64,000 nucleotides of DNA from Neokomagataea thailandica NBRC 106555 (GCF_001598495.1 NZ_BCZB01000008.1:1-64000), one strand, 5' to 3'; positions 18,954 to 28,611 are shown, numbered from the stretch's first letter. Notes: generated by a model not told the origin, from the sequence alone. Numbers and translations: made by a program.

Positions 18954-19221
18954 CGTCCTCTCGTCCTGATTGGGGAGTGGAAAAAGCACTTTTTGATTGA
19001 CATTGACTGTGTCAAGGGTGTCTTTGCTTGCTTTGAAAGCAAGGCACCGTAAAGGTTTGCTTTCCTCTTATGTGTGTATCGCAGGCATGAGGGTATTTTG
19101 GATCATTGACCCGTTTGATGCTTTTAGGGCCGACGGGGAGACGTCACACGCATAACAACGTCATGTGTGGCGCAAGCATGGATTTCCAGCGTATTGCGGA
19201 AATCTGGGAATATTAGACTAC
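18954..19221 (+). promoter_or_regulatory. rpsA leader with inverted repeats
   Basis: The 268-bp gap contains TTGACA-TTGACTG-TGTCAA (18997-19015), an inverted repeat whose left half could be a -35 box, although no good -10 follows. Just downstream CTTGCTTT-GA-AAGCAAG (about 19027-19043) is a perfect hairpin. S1 synthesis is autoregulated through its mRNA leader in E. coli, so these could be control elements; this is inference. Confidence 0.4.
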
Positions 19222-20931
19222 ATGGCTTCTGCCACTCTGATGAACTCGGTTGCACACGGCACCGAAGATTTTGCTGCCCTTCTCGACGAGACACTGGGTC
19301 GCGACACTGGTTTTGAAGGCTCCGTTGTTACGGGTCGTGTTATTCGTCTGTCTGACGAGTTCGCGATTGTTGACGTTGGCCTGAAGAGCGAAGGCCGCGT
19401 TGCACTGAAGGAATTCGGTCCTCCGGGTGCCGCTCCTGACGTGAAGCCTGGCGATGTTATCGAACTGTACGTTGAGCGTTACGAAGATCGTGATGGTTCC
19501 ATCGTTCTGTCACGCGAGAAGGCTCGTCGTGAAGAAGCATGGACGGCTCTGGAGCGTGCATTCGGCAACAACCAGCGCGTGAACGGCACGATTTATGGTC
19601 GTGTTAAGGGTGGCTTCACGGTTGACCTCGGCGGCGCAATGGCGTTCTTGCCAGGCAGCCAAGTGGACATCCGTCCGGTTCGTGACGTTGGGCCGCTGAT
19701 GGGTCAGCCGCAGCCGTTCCAGATCCTGAAGATGGATCGTGCGCGTGGTAACATCGTTGTGTCACGTCGTGCAGTTCTTGAAGAGACCCGTGCTGAGCAG
19801 CGTTCTGAGCTGATCCAGGGCCTGAAGGAAGGCATGATCCTTGACGGCGTTGTCAAGAACATCACCGATTACGGTGCGTTCGTTGACCTCGGCGGCGTTG
19901 ACGGCCTGCTGCACGTTACGGATATCGCTTGGAAGCGCATCAACCACCCATCTGAAGCTCTTCAGATCGGTCAGCCGGTTCGCGTTCAGGTTATTCGCTT
20001 CAACTCTGACACGCAGCGTATCTCCCTTGGCATGAAGCAGCTTGAAGCTGATCCATGGGAAAATGTTGCTGTTAAGTATCCAGCAAGTGCTCGTTACACG
20101 GGTCGCGTCACGAACATCACCGATTACGGTGCATTCGTTGAGCTGGAGCCGGGTGTTGAAGGTCTGGTACACGTTTCTGAAATGTCTTGGACAAAGAAGA
20201 ACGTACATCCGGGCAAGATCGTTGCTACTTCTCAGGAAGTCGACGTTATGGTTCTCGATGTGGACAGCTCAAAGCGCCGCATCTCTCTGGGCCTGAAGCA
20301 GGTTCAGCGCAATCCTTGGGAGCAATTCCAAGAAGAGAACAAAGTCGGTTCCGTCATCGAAGGCGAAATCCGCAACATCACCGAGTTCGGTCTGTTCATT
20401 GGTCTCTCCGCAGACATCGACGGCATGGTTCACATGTCCGACCTGTCTTGGGACGAAGCTGGCGAAGCTGCCATGGCGAACTACGAGAAGGGCCAGGTCG
20501 TTAAGGCTAAGGTTCTCGACGTGGACGCTGAGAAAGAGCGCATTTCGCTTGGTATCAAGCAGCTTCAGGAAGATCCAGCCGCTGACACGCTCGCACGCGT
20601 TCAGAAGGGTGCAATCGTAACCTGTGTTGTGACCGCAGTTCAGACGAACGGCATCGAAGTGAAGGTTGACGAAGTCCTGAACGGCTTCATCCGCCGCGCA
20701 GAACTGGCTCGTGACAAGGCAGAGCAACGCCCAGAGCGTTTCGCTGTTGGCGAGAAGGTTGATGCGAAGGTCGTTGCTGTTGAGCGTGCATCACGCAAGC
20801 TGGCTCTGACGATCCGTGGCCGTGAGGTCGAGGAAGACAAGCAAGCTATTACAGAATACGGCTCATCTGATTCAGGTGCATCACTGGGTGATATCCTGGG
20901 TGCAGCAATCCGTCGCCGTACTACGGATTGA
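19222..20931 (+). CDS. rpsA: 30S ribosomal protein S1
   Basis: A 569-residue ribosomal protein that binds mRNA and helps initiation on structured transcripts. Repeated S1 (OB-fold) domains are obvious from V-K-N-I-T-D-Y-G-A-F-V-D-L-G-G, V-T-N-I-T-D-Y-G-A-F-V-E-L and I-R-N-I-T-E-F-G-L-F-I-G-L; six domains fit the length. I chose ATG 19222 (M-A-S-A-T-L-M-N-S) as the family start; the open frame begins at 19165. Codon choice is more C-ending and uniform than in neighbours, as expected for a highly expressed gene. A terminator follows at 20966. Confidence 0.97.
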   Translation: MASATLMNSVAHGTEDFAALLDETLGRDTGFEGSVVTGRVIRLSDEFAIVDVGLKSEGRVALKEFGPPGAAPDVKPGDVIELYVERYEDRDGSIVLSREKARREEAWTALERAFGNNQRVNGTIYGRVKGGFTVDLGGAMAFLPGSQVDIRPVRDVGPLMGQPQPFQILKMDRARGNIVVSRRAVLEETRAEQRSELIQGLKEGMILDGVVKNITDYGAFVDLGGVDGLLHVTDIAWKRINHPSEALQIGQPVRVQVIRFNSDTQRISLGMKQLEADPWENVAVKYPASARYTGRVTNITDYGAFVELEPGVEGLVHVSEMSWTKKNVHPGKIVATSQEVDVMVLDVDSSKRRISLGLKQVQRNPWEQFQEENKVGSVIEGEIRNITEFGLFIGLSADIDGMVHMSDLSWDEAGEAAMANYEKGQVVKAKVLDVDAEKERISLGIKQLQEDPAADTLARVQKGAIVTCVVTAVQTNGIEVKVDEVLNGFIRRAELARDKAEQRPERFAVGEKVDAKVVAVERASRKLALTIRGREVEEDKQAITEYGSSDSGASLGDILGAAIRRRTTD

Positions 20932-20965
20932 TGCAAAATAACGCCGCTTTATTTGGGGTGTTATG

Positions 20966-20994
20966 AAAAGGGTCGCTTCGGCGGCCCTTTTTTT
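20966..20994 (+). terminator. Rho-independent terminator of rpsA
   Basis: AAAAGGGTCGC-TTCG-GCGGCCCTTTTTTTT: a stem capped by a UUCG tetraloop followed by a T-run, 35 bases after the rpsA stop. Confidence 0.9.
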
Positions 20995-21153
20995 ATTTAT
21001 TCTAAATCATGAGGGTATGCGAAAGGTGTTTTTGCTGTTTTAATAGATAAGCTAGAAATTATCATAACGTCGAGTGCAGTGCATATGAAGTGTACTGTAT
21101 GTCGTGAGTCTTGATTCTAAATTGGGGGTGGGCGTAAGGCGCTCAATTGCTTG

Positions 21154-24100
21154 ATGGCGGTCATTTATAATACAAACTTTACGCATAACCCCAATTCATA
21201 CCTTACTCTTGCGATAGAGCGTGCTGCGAAGTCTCTATTTGGGCGCGAGGATGTTGTTGTTGCGGATAACATGTCTTTGGCGGGTATTGCTGCATCCGGC
21301 GCGCATGATGTGCTGATTTGTATTGATGCGCAGCGTATTCATTTGCCTCTTCTGCGCCGTGTTCGTCCGGCATTTAAAACGATGATCTTGTGGACGTTTG
21401 AAGATCCCTTTATGCGGGACTTTAACGTTGAGAATGCCAGTCTCTTTGATTTTGTATTCACGAATGATCCGTCTTGTGCAGAATACTACACTGGTAAAGG
21501 CCATTATCTGCCGCTTGCTGCGAGTGCGTCGATTCACGAACGGAAAGTATTGACAGCAAACGAGCTGGAATATGACATTTTCTTTGCGGGGACGATGTGG
21601 CCAAACCGTGTTGAGACATTGCGGCGTGTTATAGCAGCGTTTCCTGAGGCGCGTTTAAAGTTGATTTGCCCGGGGAATGAGTACTTGCCGCCTCTCCCGG
21701 CAGACTTGGCCGCCTTGGCTATACAGCGCCCTGTCAGTCATGAAGCCTTTATTGATTTTGCGAATGTCAGCGCTGTTACTCTGACGATGTTCCGGGATTA
21801 TGCGAGCCATGGTGATGTAAGCCAAGCGACAGCACCGGGGCCGCGTTTTTTTGAACTTGGGCTGGCGGGAACGGCTCAAGTGGTTGAAGCGCCAGAAAAT
21901 ATGGCGAGCGAGCATTTCGAAACAGTTGATGGCGTAAGCCTTGCACGTGACCCTGATGGGGTTGTTGCTGCTGTTGCGCGCCTTTTGGAGAGCAAGAGTG
22001 TACGGCGTAAAGCCGCTCAGGCTGCGCAAAAGTCTGTCTTGCAGCACCATTTGTATGAAAATCGCTTGCGGAAGATGCAAGAGATTACGGGGGCTGATTT
22101 TGGCCGCCGTAAGAGTGGCATTGTTCCGGTGGAACGCCGCCGCCGTTTGCGGGTATTGATGTGCACGCATTCCACGATTCATGAGCAGGCATGGGGTGGT
22201 GTTGAAGTCTATCAGCAGGCTTTGTGCTCAATGCTGGGGCGTGATGTCGAATTCTTTTACTGGTTGCGCCGTAGTAGTTCTTGCTGGATGACAACGGCGA
22301 GCGGTCAAGAGTTGGATCGTTTTGAAGTGCCCGAAGCCGGCTGGCAGGATGTTATGTGCGATGGGGCCGAGGAAATGGCCTTCTCCAGTGTCATTGGACA
22401 GTATAACATTGATGTTGTTCACTTCCAGCATCTTGGTCACCACGCGCTTTCTTTACCGATTATCGCCAAAGCGAGTGGCGCAGGTGTGGTGTTTTCTGCG
22501 CATGATTTCTGGCTGGTGTCATCGCGTTACAACCTGCTGAACCATGAACTGCGCTACGTTGAGGAAGAGGTGCGGTCTGTTTTGGCGGCAGATGTGAGCC
22601 TCAAAGCGGCTGAAAACGTTGAATATGGTGGTGAGCAGACACGCCGTGCCTTTGTGTCAAAAATGTTACGTTCCATTGATGCCATTATGTTTGGTACGCA
22701 GCACTCACGGGACTTGACCCACGATATTTACCCAATCTTGGATCAGAAAGTCAGTCTGATTACGGGTATTCCAAGTCCTGAGAACACCGTACCCGTTGTG
22801 CCAAAAGCCTATCAGTCTTTGGAAGGTCGCCCATTAGGTGTGGCTATTGTTGGCAATTTCCTTCGTACGAAGGGTGCGGACACCATTTTAAGCTTGATCG
22901 AGATTGCGCACCCTGATCACTTCCACTTCCATATTTTTGGGTACGTCCACCCGGAATATGAGGCGGTTCTGAACGCGGTGCCGCGTTCAAATGTAACGGT
23001 GTATGGTCGTTATGATATGGGTGAGATTGATGCGCTGAAGGTTGCAGATGTTGCATTGAACCTCTCTATCTGGCCGGAGACGTATTGTATTTCTCTCTCA
23101 GAAGCGTGGCAGAATGGGCTTTTGCCGATTGTGACTGATGTGGGAGCTTTGGGAGATCGTGTTGAAGACGGTGTGAATGGCTTTAAGGTGCCTATTAACC
23201 GCCCAAGCATGGTCCTCGAGCGGTTGGAAATGTTACGTTCGTCTGAAGCGTTGCGCCGGAAGATGATGGCTAATATCGGGCCGCATCTTTTGACGAACGC
23301 TGCGGATTATTCGCGTGATTTGTTGCAGTTATATCGTGATGTGGCGCCCCGGCGTGAGATGGGGGTTTCCGATCTGCGCATTGATACGGGGCAAGTTCAT
23401 TTGCTGCCGCATAATAATTGGCGCCATCAAGCGCCACCACGCCACATTTTTGATCCGCCGACGCAGCATGATTTGGCGATTGAGTTGCCGGTGGAGGTGA
23501 ATGATTGGTTCTCGATACAGGGGGCAGAATGTTATGTTGATGACATTTGTCACCATGTTCTCCGCCCGAGCGGAGAGATTGATTTTAATGGTGCCAACGA
23601 CTTCCATATTCGTGGGTGGTTCCTGCTGCCGGGAATTTCTACGGCAGGGCGTATGCTCGCTGTCTTGATCGGTGATGGGCCTGATAGCCCAACGATTTAT
23701 GTTGAATGCCAACGTGAAACGCGTGGTGATATTGCAAAGCTGTTTGCTGATTCACCGCGTCGCTCAGGCTTCTCTGGGCGTGCTTCACTGCGTGGAAAGT
23801 GGTGTGAGGGCCGCTTCCGTATCGCATTAATTAATGTGCTTCACGGTCAAGGGGCATTCCAGCTCACGTCATACCAAATTGAGGTTGAAGGCGGTCAAGT
23901 TACTGAAATTGGGCGTGTTGCACCGTCTAATGGGCAGATTTTGGCAGATTTTGAGCGTGTTGCACATAATGATGGCGTTTTGCGCGGCATCAAGTTGTCA
24001 TCTGTGCAAAAGGAAGGCCTGCATTCTTATGGCGATGGGCGCTTAGAGCAGTTTATTGATGACTTCACGGGGGTTGTAGGGGAGCCTCTTCGGGGTGTTG

Positions 24101-24501
24101 AGGCCGAAGGCACTCTACATATTCGTGGGTGGGGTTTTTTGAAAGGCCTCCAGCGCGCTGGGCAAATGTATGTTGCGTTAGTACAGCCTGAGCGGGGGGA
24201 GGTTGTGCTGTCAGCCTTGAGCCGTTGTGTTCGTCACGATGTGGCGGTGGTGCATGAGGATGCTCCTTTGTGTGCGGGCTTTGAAGGTACTTTAGATCCA
24301 AAGCGTGGCTATGCATTGACCCTGGAAGGGCACTATCAAGTGGCGCTTTTGAATGTTGCTGGTGAGGTCTTTGGGACGTATGTAACTGATTTGGCCGTCC
24401 ATTTTAGTAAGGGTAAAATTCAGTCTACTGCTCGTGAAGGCTTGACGCAGGAAGCAGCGCAGCATGTCGATGAACTTCTGAGTAAGCGGGCTATGTCCTG
24501 A
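21154..24501 (+). CDS. Multidomain glycosyltransferase: CgeB-like + GT4 + duplicated C-terminal module
   Basis: A 1115-residue cytoplasmic protein. Residues about 1-305 form a CgeB/DUF3880-like transferase (F-E-D-P-F in the middle, then P-G-P-R-F-F-E-L-G-L-A-G). Residues about 330-730 are a GT-B fold GT4 transferase (G-G-V-E-V-Y near the start, S-A-H-D-F-W, E-T-Y-C-I-S-L-S-E-A-W as the EX7E-like motif). Residues about 800-910 and 970-1085 are two copies of a module with the shared motif H-I-R-G-W followed by a hydrophobic strand and an S-G-F or A-G-F turn. Donor and acceptor are unknown. First of three adjacent glycosyltransferases; ATG 21154 follows a TTG at 21151, both without good Shine-Dalgarno. 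Confidence 0.8.
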   Translation: MAVIYNTNFTHNPNSYLTLAIERAAKSLFGREDVVVADNMSLAGIAASGAHDVLICIDAQRIHLPLLRRVRPAFKTMILWTFEDPFMRDFNVENASLFDFVFTNDPSCAEYYTGKGHYLPLAASASIHERKVLTANELEYDIFFAGTMWPNRVETLRRVIAAFPEARLKLICPGNEYLPPLPADLAALAIQRPVSHEAFIDFANVSAVTLTMFRDYASHGDVSQATAPGPRFFELGLAGTAQVVEAPENMASEHFETVDGVSLARDPDGVVAAVARLLESKSVRRKAAQAAQKSVLQHHLYENRLRKMQEITGADFGRRKSGIVPVERRRRLRVLMCTHSTIHEQAWGGVEVYQQALCSMLGRDVEFFYWLRRSSSCWMTTASGQELDRFEVPEAGWQDVMCDGAEEMAFSSVIGQYNIDVVHFQHLGHHALSLPIIAKASGAGVVFSAHDFWLVSSRYNLLNHELRYVEEEVRSVLAADVSLKAAENVEYGGEQTRRAFVSKMLRSIDAIMFGTQHSRDLTHDIYPILDQKVSLITGIPSPENTVPVVPKAYQSLEGRPLGVAIVGNFLRTKGADTILSLIEIAHPDHFHFHIFGYVHPEYEAVLNAVPRSNVTVYGRYDMGEIDALKVADVALNLSIWPETYCISLSEAWQNGLLPIVTDVGALGDRVEDGVNGFKVPINRPSMVLERLEMLRSSEALRRKMMANIGPHLLTNAADYSRDLLQLYRDVAPRREMGVSDLRIDTGQVHLLPHNNWRHQAPPRHIFDPPTQHDLAIELPVEVNDWFSIQGAECYVDDICHHVLRPSGEIDFNGANDFHIRGWFLLPGISTAGRMLAVLIGDGPDSPTIYVECQRETRGDIAKLFADSPRRSGFSGRASLRGKWCEGRFRIALINVLHGQGAFQLTSYQIEVEGGQVTEIGRVAPSNGQILADFERVAHNDGVLRGIKLSSVQKEGLHSYGDGRLEQFIDDFTGVVGEPLRGVEAEGTLHIRGWGFLKGLQRAGQMYVALVQPERGEVVLSALSRCVRHDVAVVHEDAPLCAGFEGTLDPKRGYALTLEGHYQVALLNVAGEVFGTYVTDLAVHFSKGKIQSTAREGLTQEAAQHVDELLSKRAMS

Positions 24502-24520
24502 ACATTAAGGGCACGACGTA

Positions 24521-27508
24521 ATGCCAGGTGAACAAAGAAAAATGCTCTCCGATACAAATATACGCCAGCCTAGCTGGCGTATATTTGATGCTGATTGGTA
24601 TATATTGCGATACCCGGAAGCTGAAGAGTGGATGAAAAAAGAGGGCATCAATGATGCTCAAGAATTCTATCATCAATTTGGACAAAAATATGGGCATTCT
24701 CCAAATAGGTATTTTGATGAGGTTTGGTATTTAAGTTTTTATCCTGATGTACATAAGTCCGTTATTGAGGGGAGTTATGAATCTGGGTTCGATCATTATT
24801 GTTCTGGGGGTTATGTTCATAATTCGGGGCACTGGCTTTTTGATGAGCTTGCATATCGTCGACGCTATCATGAGCTGACGCAGCGTTATTTGGAAGAGCA
24901 AGGTTTTTTAAACGGTTACGATCACTATTTAGAAGTCGGATCTAAAAGAAACTATATTGGCCATCGCTTTTTTGATTTGGAACTGTGCCGTAATCTGGCT
25001 TTACATTTTCCAGATTATTTTAAGCCGCATGACAATTTATTTGCATCATGGCTCGTGCTTCCAGCCTCAGTGGCGAATGCTGGGCGGGTGTCATGGTATT
25101 TTGATCCAGTATGGTACTTAAATCGTTATCCATCGGTTCAGAAAGAGATAGATGAAGGGCGTTATAGCTGCGCTCTCCATCATTATATGACGAATGGTAG
25201 AGCTAGGCACTACGATCCATTAGAGTTCTTTTCGGAAGATGAATACGCTGAGTTGTACCCCGATTTGAGGGGGGCATTAGACCAAGGTGTTTTCCGTAAT
25301 GGTTATGATCATTTCGTTCGATTTGGTGCAAATGAAGGACGTTCACCGGGGAAGAACCTTAATATCGATGCATATAAATCACGTCCGCAGGTCCGGCGTG
25401 ATTTACATAATAAGCTCTTTGATACTCCGTTCACGCATTATGTGGCAGGGCGTGTAACGCCAGATTCACAGGCTGCATTGGCGGGGGTGGTAGAACTGGA
25501 CGAGGTGCAGGCGAAGGTTGTGTTTGAGCGTGAAGCTGAAGCACAATTGCCGATGCTGGTGCGCCGCCGTTTAGATTTCACTTATTCTGGGTTGCCGGAA
25601 ATGAGTGTGATCATGGTCTTATATAATAAAATTGCACTGACCATGCAGGCTCTGGCGTCATTGCGTGCGAATTATTCAGGTGCCATTCAGGTCATCATTG
25701 TGGACTCTGGATCTCATGACCAGAGCCGCCAATTGGCGCAGTTTGTTCGTGGGGTGAAGCTTTTACGGTATCGATACAATATCGGGTATCTGGAAGGGTG
25801 TAATGCCGGGTTGGCGGAAGTCGAAGCTCCGTTTGTTCTGTATTTGAATAATGATATTCGACTGGCACCGGATGCAGTGCGTTTGGCTTTGAAGCGTATT
25901 CGGTCAGAGGCGAGTATTGGGGCTGTCGGTGCGAAGATTATTCGTACGAACATGCATTTGCAGGAAGCGGGTTCGGTGGTGTGGCGCGATGGTAGTACTT
26001 ACGGCTACCAACGTGATGCGGACCCAAATTTGCCGGAAGCGAATTTTATCCGTGATGTGGATTACTGCTCCGCCGCGTTTATCGTGGTGCGCTCTTCTTT
26101 ATTGAGGCGCTTGGGTGGGTATGATCCGCGTTTTCGGCCGGCCTATTTTGAAGACGTAGATTTATGTGTGCGCATCATTAAAGCAGGATTCCGGGTTGTT
26201 TATGATCCGACAGTGGTGATTGAGCATTTGGAGTTTGGGAGTTCGGGGGCATCAGGCTCATTGGCGTTGATGCAGGCGAACTTAAAAGCGTTTGCGCGGG
26301 CACATCCAGATTTTTTGCGCCATCAACAGCCGCATCATTTGCGTAATGCGGTTCATGCGCGTGAGCGCAGGCGGGATGAGAAGCGGATTTTATGTATTGA
26401 GGATCGTTTGCCGCTTAGGCGTTTGGGCTCGGGGTATGTCCGGTCTAACGACGTGGTGCGGGAGATGGCGGCATTAGGGTACCGCGTCACGGTCTTTCCT
26501 ATGCTGTCGCGTGAGCAAAGTGTTCTGGATATTTTTGGCGATTTTCCAGACACGGTTGAATTGCTGCCTGATCTCCATGTGGCAGATTTTGCAGAATTCA
26601 TCCAAGAGCGTGCCGGGTATTATGACCTGTTATGGGTGGGAAGGACGCATAATATGGCGCGTTTGCTCCCAATTTTGAATGAGACGAGCCGTTATCTTCC
26701 TGCGGGTGGTGCTGTTTTGGATACGGAGGTTATTGCGACACCACGAACGCTGGGGCGTTTGGATGTGTTGGATTTGCCGCGTTCTGGGCAAAGTTTTGAT
26801 GAGATGCTGCAAGAAGAGCTGGATGTAGCTCATTTTTGTCAGCGTATTGTTACGGTGACGGAGAATGATGCGTCTTTGGTGCGTCGTGCTGGGTACGATA
26901 ACGTGTCCGTGCTCGGGCATGAGATGCGCCCTAAGCCGACGCCTGCGGGTTTTGAAGAACGGCGTGATATTCTGTTCTTAGGGGCATTGCATGATGTGGG
27001 GGCCCCTAATCATGATAGTCTTGAGTGGTTTGTTGAAGAGGTTTTGCCGCATTTGGATGGCGTATTGCCAGATGATGTGAAGTTCACTATTGCAGGATTT
27101 ATTAGCTCATCGGTTGATATGAGCCCATTTGCATTACATCCGCGAGTTGATATTGTGGGATCGGTGCATGACTTGGGACCATTATTTGATCGGCATCGAG
27201 TTTTTGTTGCGCCAACGCGTTTTGCTGGCGGTTTGCCCTTTAAGGTGCAAGAAGCAGCCAGCCTAGGGGTCCCGATGGTGGTAACATCTTTGCTGGCGTC
27301 TCAGGTTGGTTGGGAAAATGGTAAGCAGTTGCTTCATGCTAGTGGTGATGATGCGAAGTCTTTTGCAGATGCAATTGCGCGTTTGTATCAAGATGGTGAA
27401 CTGTGGACGCGTCTACGCAATGAAGCTTTGTCATCGATTCGAGAAGAATGTTCGCCTGCAAAGTTCAGACGTGACCTCGATCAGATTATACAGACTTGTA
27501 TTGTGTGA
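24521..27508 (+). CDS. Bifunctional glycosyltransferase GT2 + GT4 with seven N-terminal 43-residue repeats
   Basis: A 995-residue protein. Residues about 20-312 are tandem repeats of the form F-D-x-x-W-Y-L-x-x-Y-P-D-V ... G-Y-D-H-Y ... G; the leading Phe or Leu falls at 22, 65, 107, 151, 194, 237 and 280, a period of 42-44. Residues about 360-600 are a GT2 (GT-A) domain with M-S-V-I-M-V-L-Y-N-K, V-D-S-G-S, the metal site L-N-N-D and E-D-V-D. Residues about 640-990 are a GT4-like domain (F-L-G-A-L-H-D-V-G, G-L-P-F-K-V-Q-E-A). The first third of the gene is more AT-rich than its neighbours. No signal peptide. Starts 19 bases after the previous gene. Confidence 0.82.
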   Translation: MPGEQRKMLSDTNIRQPSWRIFDADWYILRYPEAEEWMKKEGINDAQEFYHQFGQKYGHSPNRYFDEVWYLSFYPDVHKSVIEGSYESGFDHYCSGGYVHNSGHWLFDELAYRRRYHELTQRYLEEQGFLNGYDHYLEVGSKRNYIGHRFFDLELCRNLALHFPDYFKPHDNLFASWLVLPASVANAGRVSWYFDPVWYLNRYPSVQKEIDEGRYSCALHHYMTNGRARHYDPLEFFSEDEYAELYPDLRGALDQGVFRNGYDHFVRFGANEGRSPGKNLNIDAYKSRPQVRRDLHNKLFDTPFTHYVAGRVTPDSQAALAGVVELDEVQAKVVFEREAEAQLPMLVRRRLDFTYSGLPEMSVIMVLYNKIALTMQALASLRANYSGAIQVIIVDSGSHDQSRQLAQFVRGVKLLRYRYNIGYLEGCNAGLAEVEAPFVLYLNNDIRLAPDAVRLALKRIRSEASIGAVGAKIIRTNMHLQEAGSVVWRDGSTYGYQRDADPNLPEANFIRDVDYCSAAFIVVRSSLLRRLGGYDPRFRPAYFEDVDLCVRIIKAGFRVVYDPTVVIEHLEFGSSGASGSLALMQANLKAFARAHPDFLRHQQPHHLRNAVHARERRRDEKRILCIEDRLPLRRLGSGYVRSNDVVREMAALGYRVTVFPMLSREQSVLDIFGDFPDTVELLPDLHVADFAEFIQERAGYYDLLWVGRTHNMARLLPILNETSRYLPAGGAVLDTEVIATPRTLGRLDVLDLPRSGQSFDEMLQEELDVAHFCQRIVTVTENDASLVRRAGYDNVSVLGHEMRPKPTPAGFEERRDILFLGALHDVGAPNHDSLEWFVEEVLPHLDGVLPDDVKFTIAGFISSSVDMSPFALHPRVDIVGSVHDLGPLFDRHRVFVAPTRFAGGLPFKVQEAASLGVPMVVTSLLASQVGWENGKQLLHASGDDAKSFADAIARLYQDGELWTRLRNEALSSIREECSPAKFRRDLDQIIQTCIV

Positions 27509-27585
27509 TCAGATCAGGTTTTCATTGAGTTGGTAGGTTAATGCCGTTTCGCGATAGCGAACTATTTGAGGAAACAGGTGAAGTA

Positions 27586-28611
27586 ATGTCGGAAACCGTG
27601 ATTGAACGTCCTGACGAAACGGCAGCATTGGCCTCGGGTATGTCCGGTCGTGTTCTCGTGTGTAGTGGCGGGCGCTATGAAAGCCAAGCCAATGCGCAGA
27701 TCCGTGAGTCGATCATGGATGGCTGGGCGGCATGTTTTGGTGAGGATAATGTAACGGCGGTGCATATCTCGGCGGCTGCGGCTTCGGTTGCGGTTTTGAA
27801 GCCGACCATTGTATTTGCCATTGGTTCATATCTGCCAGAGAGCACGTATTTCGGGGAAGTCTGTCGTGAAGCGCGCAAAATTGGTGCTGTAACGGTTTTT
27901 TGGGCTACGGAAGATCCCTATGAGCAGGATGCGAATTACCGCGTAGCGGATGATTTTGACGTTGTGTTCTCGTGTGATCGCTGGGGACATAATTTTTACC
28001 AGCGCGATCGTGTTTTTCACCTGCCATTGGCGGCGAGCCCGACGCTTCATTACATGCCGATTGATGAGACGGTAGAAAAGACGGTTGATGTTCTTTTCTG
28101 TGGTGTGGCGTTTACAAGCCGTAAAGACATTGTCCGTAATCTCCTCCCAGTCTTGCGTAATCTGAACATTAAGATCATTGGTCCGGGTTGGGGGGAGTTG
28201 GGGATTGGCTTCTCTGACGCACGTATTGAAAAAAACCAGCTTGTTGAGTTGTATCGTCGCTCCAAATTGGTTCTGAACTTGGGCCGTTCTCTGCATTTTG
28301 AAAATAAGCGCTTTATTATTGCGCCTTCTACGCCGGGGCCGCGTACGTTTGAAGCGGCGTTGGCGGGGGCGTTCCAAGTGTTTCATGAAGATACGCATGA
28401 AATTCGCCGCTATTTCCGTGCAGATGAAATCCCGACGTTTTCAAACCGTAAGGATTTTGAGAAGCTCGTTGAGACATATCTGAATGACGATGCGAAGCGT
28501 TTGAGCATGGCGCGTAAAGCGCAAGAGCGTACGCATAAGGAACATTTATATAAGCACCGTATTGCGCAGGCATTGGCGGTTCTGAAGTCTGAGGGCTTGA
28601 TCGGCGGTTAA
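27586..28611 (+). CDS. CgeB-like glycosyltransferase
   Basis: A 341-residue transferase related to the N-terminal domain of the first gene in this cluster. Both share an aromatic-plus-E-D-P segment (W-A-T-E-D-P-Y here), H-L-P-L-A-A-S-P, P-G-P-R-T-F-E-A-A-L-A-G-A-F-Q-V and a terminal H-L-Y-K-H-R. CgeB-type proteins are named after spore-crust proteins of Bacillus and belong to the GT-B fold; the donor is not known. ATG 27586 has AGGTGA at a good distance; an ATG at 27541 is also open and has a closer AGG. Last gene before a terminator. Confidence 0.8.
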   Translation: MSETVIERPDETAALASGMSGRVLVCSGGRYESQANAQIRESIMDGWAACFGEDNVTAVHISAAAASVAVLKPTIVFAIGSYLPESTYFGEVCREARKIGAVTVFWATEDPYEQDANYRVADDFDVVFSCDRWGHNFYQRDRVFHLPLAASPTLHYMPIDETVEKTVDVLFCGVAFTSRKDIVRNLLPVLRNLNIKIIGPGWGELGIGFSDARIEKNQLVELYRRSKLVLNLGRSLHFENKRFIIAPSTPGPRTFEAALAGAFQVFHEDTHEIRRYFRADEIPTFSNRKDFEKLVETYLNDDAKRLSMARKAQERTHKEHLYKHRIAQALAVLKSEGLIGG

